Part shown: piece by piece, positions 46,797-55,044 of the stretch
Layout: every line of letters begins with the position of its first letter
Position numbering within the stretch: the stretch's first letter is position 1
NCBI RefSeq assembly: GCF_014644415.1
Contig: NZ_BMKQ01000001.1
Coordinates: 248,001-312,000, forward strand
Source of the DNA: Marmoricola endophyticus
Lineage (GTDB): Bacteria; Actinomycetota; Actinomycetes; Propionibacteriales; Nocardioidaceae
Direction: 5' to 3'
DNA length: 64,000 nucleotides
Notes under the pieces: model-generated
What the model was told of the DNA's origin: nothing
The model's database searches: none
Seen by the model: only the letters and a program-made list of their open reading frames with translations
Program-made: the position numbers and the translations under genes

Positions 46797-47201
46797 ATGA
46801 GGTCCGAGACCGTCCGCGTGTCCACCGGCGGCGACGAGGTGGTCCACGACCTCACGCGGACGTGTGCGGAGTTCGTGGACGGCGCCGGCGACGGCCTGCT
46901 CCACGTCTTCGTCCCGCACGCCACCGCCGGGATCGCGATCATCGAGACGGGCGCGGGCTCGGACGAGGACCTGCTGGCGGCGCTGGCGGAGCTGCTGCCC
47001 GCCGACGACCGCTGGCGGCACCGCCACGGTTCGCCCGGTCACGGCCGGTCGCACGTGATGCCTGCGCTCGTGCCGCCGTACGCCACCGTCCCGGTCCTCG
47101 CAGGGCGCCTCGCCCTGGGGACCTGGCAGAGCATCTGCCTGGTCGATCTCAACGTCGACAACCCCGACCGGCAGGTCCGGCTGAGCCTTCTCGAGGGGTA
47201 G
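46797..47201 (+). CDS. YjbQ family (UPF0047) protein
   Basis: This 134-residue protein matches YjbQ (UPF0047), with GLLHVFVPHATAGIAIIETG, the His-rich RHGSPGHGRSHVMPALVPPY and GTWQSICLVDLN. E. coli YjbQ has weak thiamine-phosphate synthase activity, and the His residues bind metal. It is divergent from the DUF4916 gene, with start codons 49 bp apart. CAGGGT 6 nt before the ATG fits a near-consensus leaderless promoter. Confidence 0.88.
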   Translation: MRSETVRVSTGGDEVVHDLTRTCAEFVDGAGDGLLHVFVPHATAGIAIIETGAGSDEDLLAALAELLPADDRWRHRHGSPGHGRSHVMPALVPPYATVPVLAGRLALGTWQSICLVDLNVDNPDRQVRLSLLEG

Positions 47202-47234
47202 CACACACGTTCGAACCGGCGTAGGATGCCGGCC

Positions 47235-47606
47235 GTGCCGTCGTACGTCGCGCCCGCCGGGTGGCCCGGCCCGGTCCGTCCCCCGGGTGCGCCCGAGTGG
47301 GAGCGGACGGCGCAGGCCTGGCTGCTCGACCAGTGCCCGCCGGAGTACCGCACGCACACCGTCCTGCGCCGTCACCTGGTGCTGCTCGCGCGCCTGGCCG
47401 TGCTCCACGTCGAGGCGTCCCAGGCGGCGCTTGCTCGCGGTCTCGGGGAGATCCGGCCGAGCCTGCGTGAGCAGGTGGCGCCGCACACGGTGGAGGAGGC
47501 GGTGGTCCTGCTCGAGAGGGAGACGGCGCGGCTCGTGGGCCTGCGCCGCGCGGTTGGGCTGGTGGAGGAGGCCGTGCGCGGCCGCCGGTTCGTGGCCCGC
47601 CTGTGA
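47235..47606 (+). CDS. Conserved hypothetical protein
   Basis: This 123-residue protein is not recognised as a named family. It is mostly helical after a Pro-rich N-terminus (PAGWPGPVRPPGAPEW) and carries a WLLDQCPPEYRTHTVLRRHLVLLARLAVLHV segment that looks like a packed helix. GTG 47235 is chosen because TAGGAT (47222-47227) lies 7 nt upstream; the ATG at 47226 is inside that hexamer. Codon use is like its neighbours. Confidence 0.7.
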   Translation: MPSYVAPAGWPGPVRPPGAPEWERTAQAWLLDQCPPEYRTHTVLRRHLVLLARLAVLHVEASQAALARGLGEIRPSLREQVAPHTVEEAVVLLERETARLVGLRRAVGLVEEAVRGRRFVARL

Positions 47607-47651
47607 GGCGAAACCCCGCGTCCGCGGGCGGGAGGTTCTAGCCTCGGTGCC

Positions 47652-48131
47652 ATGCAGGTACTGCTGGCGTCCGTGCTGCTTGTCGACCCACGTGGCTGGG
47701 TGCTGCTCCAGGAGCGCGACGAGCACGCGCCGCGTGGCGCGAACCAGTGGGGCATGCCCGGAGGGCACGTCGAGGAGGGCGAGAGCTTCGAGGAGGCGGC
47801 CTACCGCGAGCTCGAGGAGGAGACCGGCCTGCGTCTCCTGCCGGGCCACCTCTACCTCTGGCGCGAGGAGATCATGACCGTCCAGGGGTCCGACGAGGTC
47901 CAGTGGCTGCACGTCTACGTCGCCCGGGTCGACGACGTCACCGACGCCGACGTCGTCTGCGGCGAGGGGCGGCGGATCGTGTTCGTCGACCCCGCCACCG
48001 TGTCCGGGCTGAGCCTGTACGACACCGCCGAGCTGCTCCTCCCGCAGTTCCTGGCCTCCGAGGACTACGCGCGGCTGGCCGGCTTCGAGTCCGGCGGTGG
48101 GCACGAGGACGAGCGCATCCCCGCCGGCTGA
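47652..48131 (+). CDS. Nudix hydrolase
   Basis: This 159-residue protein has a complete Nudix box, [24 protein letters not shown], so it should cleave a nucleoside-diphosphate-linked compound with Mg2+. The substrate is unknown. ATG 47652 is 7 nt after TAGCCT (47639-47644), a leaderless pattern. dxs follows 70 bp downstream. Confidence 0.88.
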   Translation: MQVLLASVLLVDPRGWVLLQERDEHAPRGANQWGMPGGHVEEGESFEEAAYRELEEETGLRLLPGHLYLWREEIMTVQGSDEVQWLHVYVARVDDVTDADVVCGEGRRIVFVDPATVSGLSLYDTAELLLPQFLASEDYARLAGFESGGGHEDERIPAG

Positions 48132-48201
48132 CGGTGTCGTCCTGCCACCCGGGCTAGTCTGGTCCGTCGTGCCCCGATCGACGAGCCACGGGAGGCGGAG
48201 G

Positions 48202-50136
48202 ATGGGTCACCTGGAGCGGCTGACCGGACCGGCGGACCTGCGCGAGCTCGAGGCGCGCGAGCTCGACGAGCTCGCCACCGAGATCCGTGACTTCCTGGTC
48301 GCCAAGGTCTCGCGCACCGGCGGTCACCTCGGTCCCAACCTCGGGGTGGTCGAGCTGAGCATCGCCCTGCACCGGGTCTTCGACTCCCCGCGCGACCGGG
48401 TGGTCTTCGACACCGGGCACCAGGCGTACGTCCACAAGATCCTCACCGGGCGCGCCGACGGGTTCGACAAGCTCCGCCAGCACGGCGGGCTCTCGGGCTA
48501 CCCGAGCCAGGCGGAGTCCCCGCACGACATCGTCGAGAACTCGCACGCCTCGACCTCGCTGTCGTACGCCGACGGGCTCGCCAAGGCCTACGCCATCCGC
48601 GGGGAGGACCGCCACGTCGTCGCCGTGATCGGTGACGGCGCGCTGACCGGGGGGATGGCCTGGGAGGCGCTCAACAACATCGCCGACACGGTCCAGGGCG
48701 GCGACGAGCGTCGCCTGGTGATCGTCGTCAACGACAACGGCCGCTCCTACACCCCGACCATCGGCGGACTGGCCAACGCCCTCACCGCGCTGCGCACCAA
48801 CCCCCGCTACGAGCCACTCCTCGACGTGGTGAAGCGCCGTCTCAACGGTGTCCCCGGCGTCGGGCCGGCGGTGTACGACGCGCTGCACGCCATGAAGAAG
48901 GGCATGAAGGACGCGCTCGCCCCGCAAGGGCTCTTCGAGGACCTCGGCCTGAAGTACGTCGGACCCGTCGACGGCCACGACCGGGCGGCGATGGAGCAGG
49001 CGTTGACCCAGGCGAAGCGGTTCGGCGGGCCGGTCATCGTGCACGCGATGACCCGCAAGGGGTTCGGCTACGACCCGGCCGAGCAGCACGAGGCCGATCA
49101 GTTCCACGGTCCCGGCCCGTTCGACGCGCTCACCGGCGTCGAGACCCCGAAGGGACGGATCTGGACCGACGTCTTCAACGACGAGATGGTCGCCATCGGC
49201 CGCGAGCGGCGCGACGTCGTCGCGATCACCGCCGCGATGATGCACCCGGTCGGTCTCGACGGCTTCGCCGCGCACTACCCCGACCGGACCTTCGACGTCG
49301 GCATCGCCGAGCAGCACGCCGCCACCTCGGCGGCGGGGCTCGCGATGGGTGGTCTGCACCCGGTGGTCGCGCTCTACGCGACGTTCCTCAACCGGGCCTT
49401 CGACCAGGTGCTGATGGACGTCGCGCTGCACCGGTGCGGCGTCACGTTCGTCCTCGACCGCTCGGGTGTCACCGGCGACGACGGTGCCAGCCACAACGGC
49501 ATGTGGGACATGTCGGTCCTGCAGGTCGTGCCGGGGCTGCGGCTCGCCGCGCCGCGCGACCCCGCCCGGCTGCGCGAGCTGCTGCGCGAGGCGATCGCGG
49601 TCGACGACGCCCCGACCGTGGTGCGGTTCCCCAAGGGGGCACCGCCGGCGGACATCGAGGCGGTCGGCACCGTCGGCGCGATGGACGTCCTCGCCCGGCG
49701 CGGTGACCGCGACGTGCTCCTGGTCGGCGTCGGGTCGATGGCGAGCACGGCCGTCGAGGTGGCGGAGCGGCTGACCGCGCAGGGGATCGGCGTCACCGTG
49801 GTCGACCCTCGCTGGGTCAAGCCGTACGACGACGCGATCGTCGCTCTCGCCGGCGAGCACCGGATGGTCGTCGTGGTGGAGGACAACGGGGTGAGCGGCG
49901 GGTGCGGCGCGAGCCTGCTCCAGCTGCTCAACGAGCGGCGGGTGTCGACGCCGGTCCGGCTGCACGGCATCCCGCAGGAGTTCCTCGACCACGCCAAGCG
50001 GAACGCGATCCTCGAGCGGGTCGGCCTGACTCCGCAGGCGATCGCGCTGAGCGTGACCGAGGAGTTCGCCGCCGGTCTGGGGGACGGCGACGCGGAGCGC
50101 GCGCCCGCCCCCCACCACCCGGCGGACCGCGCCTGA
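48202..50136 (+). CDS. dxs: 1-deoxy-D-xylulose-5-phosphate synthase
   Basis: This 644-residue thiamine-diphosphate enzyme condenses pyruvate and glyceraldehyde-3-phosphate to DXP, the first step of the MEP isoprenoid pathway and a source for thiamine and pyridoxal. The TPP-binding [17 protein letters not shown], the N-terminal [17 protein letters not shown] and the [15 protein letters not shown] motif are present. ATG 48202 follows GGAGGCGGAGG; TAGTCT at 48155-48160 then gives a short leader. The family length is as expected. A hairpin overlaps the stop codon. Confidence 0.95.
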   Translation: MGHLERLTGPADLRELEARELDELATEIRDFLVAKVSRTGGHLGPNLGVVELSIALHRVFDSPRDRVVFDTGHQAYVHKILTGRADGFDKLRQHGGLSGYPSQAESPHDIVENSHASTSLSYADGLAKAYAIRGEDRHVVAVIGDGALTGGMAWEALNNIADTVQGGDERRLVIVVNDNGRSYTPTIGGLANALTALRTNPRYEPLLDVVKRRLNGVPGVGPAVYDALHAMKKGMKDALAPQGLFEDLGLKYVGPVDGHDRAAMEQALTQAKRFGGPVIVHAMTRKGFGYDPAEQHEADQFHGPGPFDALTGVETPKGRIWTDVFNDEMVAIGRERRDVVAITAAMMHPVGLDGFAAHYPDRTFDVGIAEQHAATSAAGLAMGGLHPVVALYATFLNRAFDQVLMDVALHRCGVTFVLDRSGVTGDDGASHNGMWDMSVLQVVPGLRLAAPRDPARLRELLREAIAVDDAPTVVRFPKGAPPADIEAVGTVGAMDVLARRGDRDVLLVGVGSMASTAVEVAERLTAQGIGVTVVDPRWVKPYDDAIVALAGEHRMVVVVEDNGVSGGCGASLLQLLNERRVSTPVRLHGIPQEFLDHAKRNAILERVGLTPQAIALSVTEEFAAGLGDGDAERAPAPHHPADRA

Positions 50137-50152
50137 GCGGAGGCGCTCAGGC
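50131..50152. terminator. Hairpin over the dxs stop codon
   Basis: A 9-bp perfect stem (50131-50139 with 50144-50152) with a 4-nt loop spans the stop codons of both dxs and the convergent secreted-protein gene. It can serve as a compact bidirectional terminator. Confidence 0.6.
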
Positions 50153-50479
50153 AGTCCACCTCGTGCTGTACGCGTGCGCGGCGCCGTGCGCCGGGACGAG
50201 GAACGTCACCAGGGCACGGTGGGCGCCGTCGCAGGCCGGGTAGCGCCACACCACTGCGCCCGCGCCGCCGCTCGTGGTGGCGACGTGGCGCGCGCCGAGC
50301 GTGCGGTCGACCGTCGCGGTGGTCATGCCGCGATGGACGTGGCTCAGCTCCACGGCGGAGGCACACCCGCGGGCACCGGAGGCGGCGGCCTCGGCCGGGG
50401 CGGCCAGCGCGGCCAGTGCGAGCACCGAGGCCAGCGAGCCCAGCAGGGCGGCGGACAGGGTCAGCATTCGGCGAACCAT
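50147..50479 (-). CDS. Small secreted protein, BamE/BLIP-like fold candidate
   Basis: This 110-residue protein has a signal peptide (MVRRMLTLSAALLGSLASVLALAALAAPAEA, cleavage near residue 32). The mature part has two Cys and the phrase HVHRGMTTATVDRTLG, which resembles the start of BamE/SmpA and beta-lactamase-inhibitor-like repeats (VxxGMTxxxVxxLLG). The function is unknown. Other start codons up to 50563 would destroy the signal peptide. Confidence 0.7.
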   Translation of the reverse strand: MVRRMLTLSAALLGSLASVLALAALAAPAEAAASGARGCASAVELSHVHRGMTTATVDRTLGARHVATTSGGAGAVVWRYPACDGAHRALVTFLVPAHGAAHAYSTRWTA

Positions 50480-50580
50480 GTCTCCCGACGCTACGAGCCA
50501 CCGCCGACACCTGTCGACCCAGGGAACACGGCGTCCTGCCCGGGGGTTGCCGAGCGAGGGCACGCCCTAGGCTGGGGCGG

Positions 50581-51516
50581 GTGAGCGAGAGGGGACCGAT
50601 GTCGCAGCGGATCGTGCACATCGTGGACGACGTGCCGGAGCTCGCCGGTGAGCACTCGAGGCCGGTGCTGCTCGTCGCGCTGGAGGGCTTCCTCGACGCG
50701 GGCAACGCGTCGGCGCTCGCGGTGCAGCACCTGGTCGGCGACGAGTCGCGGGTGGTGGCCAGCTTCGCGGTCGACGAGCTGCTCGACTACCGGGCGCGGC
50801 GGCCGCCCATGACGTTCTCGCGCTACCACTACACCGACTACGAGGCGCCGCGCCTGGTCGTACGCCTGCTGCACGACGGCGACGGGACCCCGTACCTCCT
50901 GCTGTCCGGCCCCGAGCCCGACGTCCGGTGGGAGGCCTTCTGCGCAGGCGTGCGCGAGGTGGTCGACCACTTCGACGTGCCGATGGTCGGCTTCCTCGCG
51001 GCCATCCCGATGGCCGTCCCGCACACGCGTCCCGTGCAGCTGACCAACCACGCCACCGACGAGCGGCTGGTCACCCAGGACAACATGTGGCAGGCCGAGA
51101 TCCGGGTGCCCTCCAGCGCCCAGTCGCTCCTCGAGCTGCGGCTGGGGGAGTGGGGGCACGACGCGGTCGGCTACGTCGCCCACATCCCGCACTACGTCGC
51201 GCAGCTCGGCTACCCGCTCGCGTCCGCCGCGCTCCTGGACTCGCTGGGTCCGGCCGTCGGCCTGACCTGGGACTCTGCGCCGCTGCGCGAGGCCGCGGCG
51301 CGCCAAGCCGGTGAGATCGAGAGCCAGATCGAGGACTCCGAGGAGGTGCGCGACGTGGTGCACGGACTGGAGCAGCAGTACGACGCGTACCAGCGCTCGC
51401 AGGAGTCCGGCTCCAACCTGCTGGCCGACGACGAGCCGCTCCCGTCCGGCGACGAGATCGGCGAGCAGTTCGAGCAGTTCCTGGCCGGGTTGGACCGACC
51501 CGACGAGGAGAAGTAG
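50581..51516 (+). CDS. PAC2 family protein
   Basis: This 311-residue protein is a PAC2 (proteasome assembly chaperone 2-like) protein of the actinobacterial type. The core has PVLLVALEGFLDAGNASALAVQHL and GYVAHIPHYVAQLGYPLASAALLDSL. The C-terminus is acidic and helical. GTG 50581 is 7 nt after TAGGCT (50568-50573). Function is not established. It ends directly before the tesB ATG (no gap). Confidence 0.85.
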   Translation: MSERGPMSQRIVHIVDDVPELAGEHSRPVLLVALEGFLDAGNASALAVQHLVGDESRVVASFAVDELLDYRARRPPMTFSRYHYTDYEAPRLVVRLLHDGDGTPYLLLSGPEPDVRWEAFCAGVREVVDHFDVPMVGFLAAIPMAVPHTRPVQLTNHATDERLVTQDNMWQAEIRVPSSAQSLLELRLGEWGHDAVGYVAHIPHYVAQLGYPLASAALLDSLGPAVGLTWDSAPLREAAARQAGEIESQIEDSEEVRDVVHGLEQQYDAYQRSQESGSNLLADDEPLPSGDEIGEQFEQFLAGLDRPDEEK

Positions 51517-52395
51517 ATGCCCGAGTCCGTGGACGACCTGCTCGCCATCCTCGACCTGGAACGCATCGAGGACACGCTCTACCGCGGTGACTCCCCGCAG
51601 ACCGAGCGGCAGCGCACCTTCGGCGGGCAGGTGGCGGCCCAGGCCCTGGCCGCCTCCGACCACACCGTCGACGACGACTTCGCCGTCCACTCGCTGCACT
51701 CCTACTTCCTGCGCCCGGGCGACCCGACGGTGCCGATCGTGTACGACGTCGACGACCTGCGCGACGGCCGGTCCTTCGTGACCCGCCGCGTAGCGGCACG
51801 GCAGCACGGCAAGGAGATCTACTTCTCCACGCTGAACTACCAGCGGGAGCAGGACGGCTGGTCGCACCAGGACGCGATGCCGCAGGTCCCGGGTCCCGAG
51901 GAGTGCCCCTCGCTCGCGGACCTGATGGGCGCCCGCAGCCCGGAGGCCGCCGAGGCGTGGGCCAAGGAGTGGTCCGCCCTCGACATGCGGCTGGCGGGGT
52001 CCTCGGTCTCCATCCCGGGCGTGCCCGACCTGCAGGACGACGAGCATCCCGGGCGGCAGCGGATGTGGATCCGCGTCGCCGGTGACCTGCCCGACGAGCC
52101 GAAGCTGCACCGGGCTGCCTTCACCTTCGCCAGCGACCTCAGCCTGCTCTCGGTCACGCTGCTGCCGCACGGGGTGTCCATCGGGTCGCGACGGGTGAAG
52201 CCGGCATCGCTGGACCACAGCATCTGGTTCCACCGCCCGATGCGCGCCGACCGGTGGTGGCTCTACGACCAGGTCAGTCCCTCCGCCCAGGGCGGTCGCG
52301 GGCTGGCGATCGGTCGGGTGTTCGCGGAGGACGGCACGCTTCTCGCCTCGGTGGCCCAGGAAGGCATGATCCGCCGGGTCGACCCGGCGGGGTGA
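51517..52395 (+). CDS. tesB: Acyl-CoA thioesterase II
   Basis: This 292-residue enzyme hydrolyses acyl-CoA to free fatty acid and CoA. It has the double hot-dog TesB architecture, with RTFGGQVAAQALAAS and HSLHSYFLRPGDPTVPIVYDVDDLRDGRSF in the first domain and SLDHSIWFHRPMRADRWWLYDQVSPSAQGGRGLAIGRVF in the second. It starts at the base after the PAC2 stop codon, so the two are co-transcribed. Confidence 0.93.
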   Translation: MPESVDDLLAILDLERIEDTLYRGDSPQTERQRTFGGQVAAQALAASDHTVDDDFAVHSLHSYFLRPGDPTVPIVYDVDDLRDGRSFVTRRVAARQHGKEIYFSTLNYQREQDGWSHQDAMPQVPGPEECPSLADLMGARSPEAAEAWAKEWSALDMRLAGSSVSIPGVPDLQDDEHPGRQRMWIRVAGDLPDEPKLHRAAFTFASDLSLLSVTLLPHGVSIGSRRVKPASLDHSIWFHRPMRADRWWLYDQVSPSAQGGRGLAIGRVFAEDGTLLASVAQEGMIRRVDPAG

Positions 52396-52823
52396 CGGTG
52401 TCGCGCCGGCGGCGACCTCACGGGGTCGCGGGCTAGGGCGTGTCTCTCAATTCTGGCCGTGGCGAGCGTCGTCCAGCGCGTGCGCTGACAAGGCGCCGGA
52501 ACGCACGCATACCGGGCGTCTGTGCAGTGACGGCAACGCCGCCGGCGCGCGTGATGGGCGGCGCGCAGCAGGCCACTGAATTGAGACATGCCCTAGGGTG
52601 CGGGTCTCGCCCCACCCCTGGGGCGGACGGGCCACGGCAGGTCTCGACCCTGTGTGGCGACCGTGATCCGTGAACAGTGGTTCGACCACGTCGGCAGGGG
52701 TTGACGACGGCCACGCCGGACGGCGTGGCCGTCCACCCGGCGTGGCGCCACAGAAACTCGAAAAGCATCATGTAATGGACATATGGCACATACGGTTGTG
52801 CCGTCAGCGTCCTTCTGTGACTG
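52396..52823. other. 428-bp spacer with a MITE-like element and hairpins
   Basis: This gap between tesB and the M23 peptidase gene holds a 156-bp inverted-repeat element (52437-52592) flanked by CTAG, a perfect 13-bp hairpin with a 2-nt loop (52706-52718 with 52721-52733), and a locally AT-rich stretch (about 52750-52800) with the inverted repeat GGCACA/TGTGCC at 52785-52802. The AT-rich part is the likely promoter region of the peptidase gene. Confidence 0.7.
52437..52592. mobile_element. MITE-like element, probably derived from an IS5-family (IS427-like) insertion sequence
   Basis: Both ends carry inverted repeats reading inward from GGC[G/A]TGTCTC...AATTC...TGGCC, with a 2-bp indel, over about 20 bp. 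Each end is flanked by CTAG (52433-52436 and 52593-52596), the target duplication known for the IS427 group of IS5 elements. The 156-bp interior codes for no transposase, so movement would need one in trans. Confidence 0.7.
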
Positions 52824-52838
52824 GTGGTGCTTCTCGTG

Positions 52839-54047
52839 GTGACCAAGAAGATGCTCGCGGCCGGCCTCGCCGCCCTCGGGGCAGCGCTGCTGGTGGCGGG
52901 TCCGGCTGCAGCGGCCGCGCCCACTCCGGGCACGGGCCCGGACTACGAGCTGCCGTTCGCGTGCGGTGAGACGTGGACCGGGTCCTCGCGGGCGAACCAC
53001 TCGCCGAGCTCGCGGGCGATCGACTTCAACCGGACGAACGACCTCAACATGCCGGTGCTGGCGTCCGCGCCCGGCACGGTCACCAAGGTCGCCGATCTCG
53101 GCAAGAAGAGCTACGGGCGCTACGTCGTCCTCGACCACGGCAACGGCACCAGCACCGTGTACGCCCACCTCAACGCGTACGTCGTCACGCTGGGCCAGCG
53201 GGTCGACCAGGGCCAGATGATCGGGCTGCTCGGCTCGACCGGTGGCTCCACCGGTCCGCACCTGCACTTCGAGGAGCGCTACTCGGGGTCGGTGCTGACC
53301 TCGTACTTCCACCGGGCCACGTACGCGATGGGGCGCGCCATCACCTCGGCCAGCTGCAACGACACCCCGGTCATCGGCGACTGGAACGGCGACGGCAAGG
53401 ACGACGTCGGCGTCTACCGCGACGGCGCGCGGGGCGGCACGTTCTTCGAGAACGGCGCACGAAGCATCGCGTTCGGGACCGGTCGCGACAACGTGTTCGC
53501 CGGGGACTGGGACGGCAACGGGGTGACCGACGTCGGCGTCCGCCCGGCCAGCGGCACCACCACCGTCATGCGTGCGGCCAGCGGCGCCCTCAGCCGTGCC
53601 ACCCTCGGCGACCTCTACAGCCTGCCCGTCGTCGGCGACTGGAACGGGGACCGCAAGGACGATGTCGGCACCTTCCGCCCCGACACGGCGACGTGGACGC
53701 TGCGGGCGGCCAACGGCGCGCTGACCCGGATCCAGTACGGCCAGCGCGGTGACCTCCCGCTCCCCGGCGACTGGAACGGCGACGGCAAGGACGACCTCGG
53801 GGTCTACCGGCCCGCCACCCGCACCTTCTACATGCGCGTCGTCGCCGGTGGGAAGCAGCAGCCCAGCCGGACCGCCGTGTTCGGCACCACCACCCAGCTC
53901 CCGATCGCGGGGGACTGGAACGGCGACCGCTACGACGACGTCGGTGCCTGGTCCCCGGCGACCTCCACCTTCACCCTCCGCACCGCGCAACCCAGCGGAG
54001 CGTCGCCGGCGTACCGCACCCTGCGGTACGGCTCCGGCCGCGGCTGA
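52839..54047 (+). CDS. Secreted M23 peptidase with FG-GAP-like repeats
   Basis: This roughly 400-residue exported protein has a signal peptide, then an M23 (LytM-like) domain. The zinc site is seen in NHSPSSRAIDFN and in GPHLHFEE, with the catalytic His in VYAHLNAY. The C-terminal half has five repeats around GDWNGDGKDDVGVYR, the FG-GAP/VCBS-like calcium-binding pattern, about 45 residues apart. M23 enzymes cut peptidoglycan cross-bridges; the repeats may anchor it to the wall or a partner. GTG 52839 gives the best signal peptide; GTG 52824 is possible. It precedes a secreted lectin gene. Confidence 0.85.
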   Translation: MTKKMLAAGLAALGAALLVAGPAAAAAPTPGTGPDYELPFACGETWTGSSRANHSPSSRAIDFNRTNDLNMPVLASAPGTVTKVADLGKKSYGRYVVLDHGNGTSTVYAHLNAYVVTLGQRVDQGQMIGLLGSTGGSTGPHLHFEERYSGSVLTSYFHRATYAMGRAITSASCNDTPVIGDWNGDGKDDVGVYRDGARGGTFFENGARSIAFGTGRDNVFAGDWDGNGVTDVGVRPASGTTTVMRAASGALSRATLGDLYSLPVVGDWNGDRKDDVGTFRPDTATWTLRAANGALTRIQYGQRGDLPLPGDWNGDGKDDLGVYRPATRTFYMRVVAGGKQQPSRTAVFGTTTQLPIAGDWNGDRYDDVGAWSPATSTFTLRTAQPSGASPAYRTLRYGSGRG

Positions 54048-54195
54048 TCCCGCCCGTCACCGGCGGGGATCGGGGCAATGCGGGCACGTGGCCTAGCCCA
54101 TCGGCGCCCGTGTTCGGCGTTCGACGGTGTGGACGAGGCGTCGCTGCGTACGTTCGCGGCGCACGTACCCCCTCACCGCCTCGCAGGAGCACCTC

Positions 54196-54993
54196 ATGAA
54201 CCGCACCTTCCACCGCGGCCTGGCCGCGCTCGGCGCTGCCGGCATCGCCGCCACGGTCCTCGGCACGACCGGCACGGCGCAGGCCGACACCACCTTCACC
54301 AACCCGGCCAACGGCCACACCTCGACGTACGCCGCGGTCGGCGGGTACGTCACCTGGGCGGATGCCCGGGACGTGGCGGCCGCCACGCCTGCGTCGGCGG
54401 GCTGCACCAACCACCTCGCGGTGCTCACCTCGGAGGCCGAGAAGAGCTTCGTCGACGACACGCTCGGGCTGCAGGGCGGCTACTGGCTCGGCGGCGTGCG
54501 CGATCGCAGTGCCGAGGGGGCTCCGTTCACCTGGGTCACCGGTGAGGCCTTCGACTACACCAACTGGGACGCCGGCGAGCCGAACGACTACCTGGGCAGC
54601 GAGGACTACGTCCAGCTCGCCGCCGGGAACCGCTGGAACGACATCTACGACAGCTACCAGCCGGGCTACGTCCTCGAGACCGAGTGCGTGCCGCTGCAGC
54701 GCGCCGTCGTCACCGGGGTCACCCCGGCGTCGGGGTCCCGCTCGGGAGGTACCTCGGTCACGATCACCGGCGAGCACTTCACCGGAGCCAAGCAGGTGAC
54801 GTTCGGGGGCGTCGCCGCGACGTCGTACGCCGTCGTCTCCGACACCGAGATCACGGCCACCACCCCGGCGTACTCGGGCGCGGTCTCGAAGAAGGGCAGG
54901 ACCGTGCAGCTGCGGGTCCAGACCAAGGGCTCGAACGTGAAGTCCAAGGCGGCCCGCTTCACCTACATCGCCGACGCCGCCGCCCGGCGCTGA
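54196..54993 (+). CDS. Secreted C-type-lectin-like protein with TIG domain
   Basis: This 265-residue exported protein has a signal peptide (about 1-31), a C-type lectin-like domain (about 33-173) and an IPT/TIG domain (about 178-262). The lectin part holds EPN (128-130) and WND (147-149), the Ca2+/mannose-type motifs of sugar-binding lectins, and Cys70 and Cys164 as a likely disulfide. An AGGAG site precedes ATG 54196. It probably binds glycans on its own or other cells. It follows the M23 peptidase gene by 148 bp. Confidence 0.85.
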   Translation: MNRTFHRGLAALGAAGIAATVLGTTGTAQADTTFTNPANGHTSTYAAVGGYVTWADARDVAAATPASAGCTNHLAVLTSEAEKSFVDDTLGLQGGYWLGGVRDRSAEGAPFTWVTGEAFDYTNWDAGEPNDYLGSEDYVQLAAGNRWNDIYDSYQPGYVLETECVPLQRAVVTGVTPASGSRSGGTSVTITGEHFTGAKQVTFGGVAATSYAVVSDTEITATTPAYSGAVSKKGRTVQLRVQTKGSNVKSKAARFTYIADAAARR

Positions 54994-54999
54994 GCCGCC

Positions 55000-55038
55000 G
55001 ACGCCCGGGTCGTCTCGCCGCGAGACGACCCGGGCGTC
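55000..55038. terminator. Strong terminator after the lectin gene
   Basis: A perfect 18-bp stem (55000-55017 with 55021-55038) closes a 3-nt loop, between convergent genes. It is the strongest hairpin in the window and should terminate in both directions. Confidence 0.9.
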
Positions 55039-55044
55039 CGGTGC

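Noticed and set aside
45849-47201. A TPP riboswitch near the thiamine-linked genes
   Set aside because: The upstream gaps are only 27 and 49 bp and contain no CUGAGA-type thi-box sequence.
47211-47218. GTTCGAAC considered as a tRNA T-loop or LexA box
   Set aside because: There is no acceptor or anticodon stem around it, and the mycobacterial-type SOS box needs CGAAC-N4-GTTCG, which is not present.
48154-50118. A 654-codon minus-strand frame opposite dxs
   Set aside because: Arg/Val/Asp-rich shadow with no recognisable motif; dxs on the other strand is unambiguous.
52600-52823. A ydaO-type c-di-AMP riboswitch before the M23 peptidase gene
   Set aside because: Such riboswitches often precede actinobacterial wall hydrolases, but I could not find the conserved core segments here.
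52593-53990. A 465-codon minus-strand frame opposite the M23 peptidase gene
   Set aside because: The product is repetitive (VAVPVP-like) because it mirrors the FG-GAP repeats of the real gene; no start signal or domain is seen.
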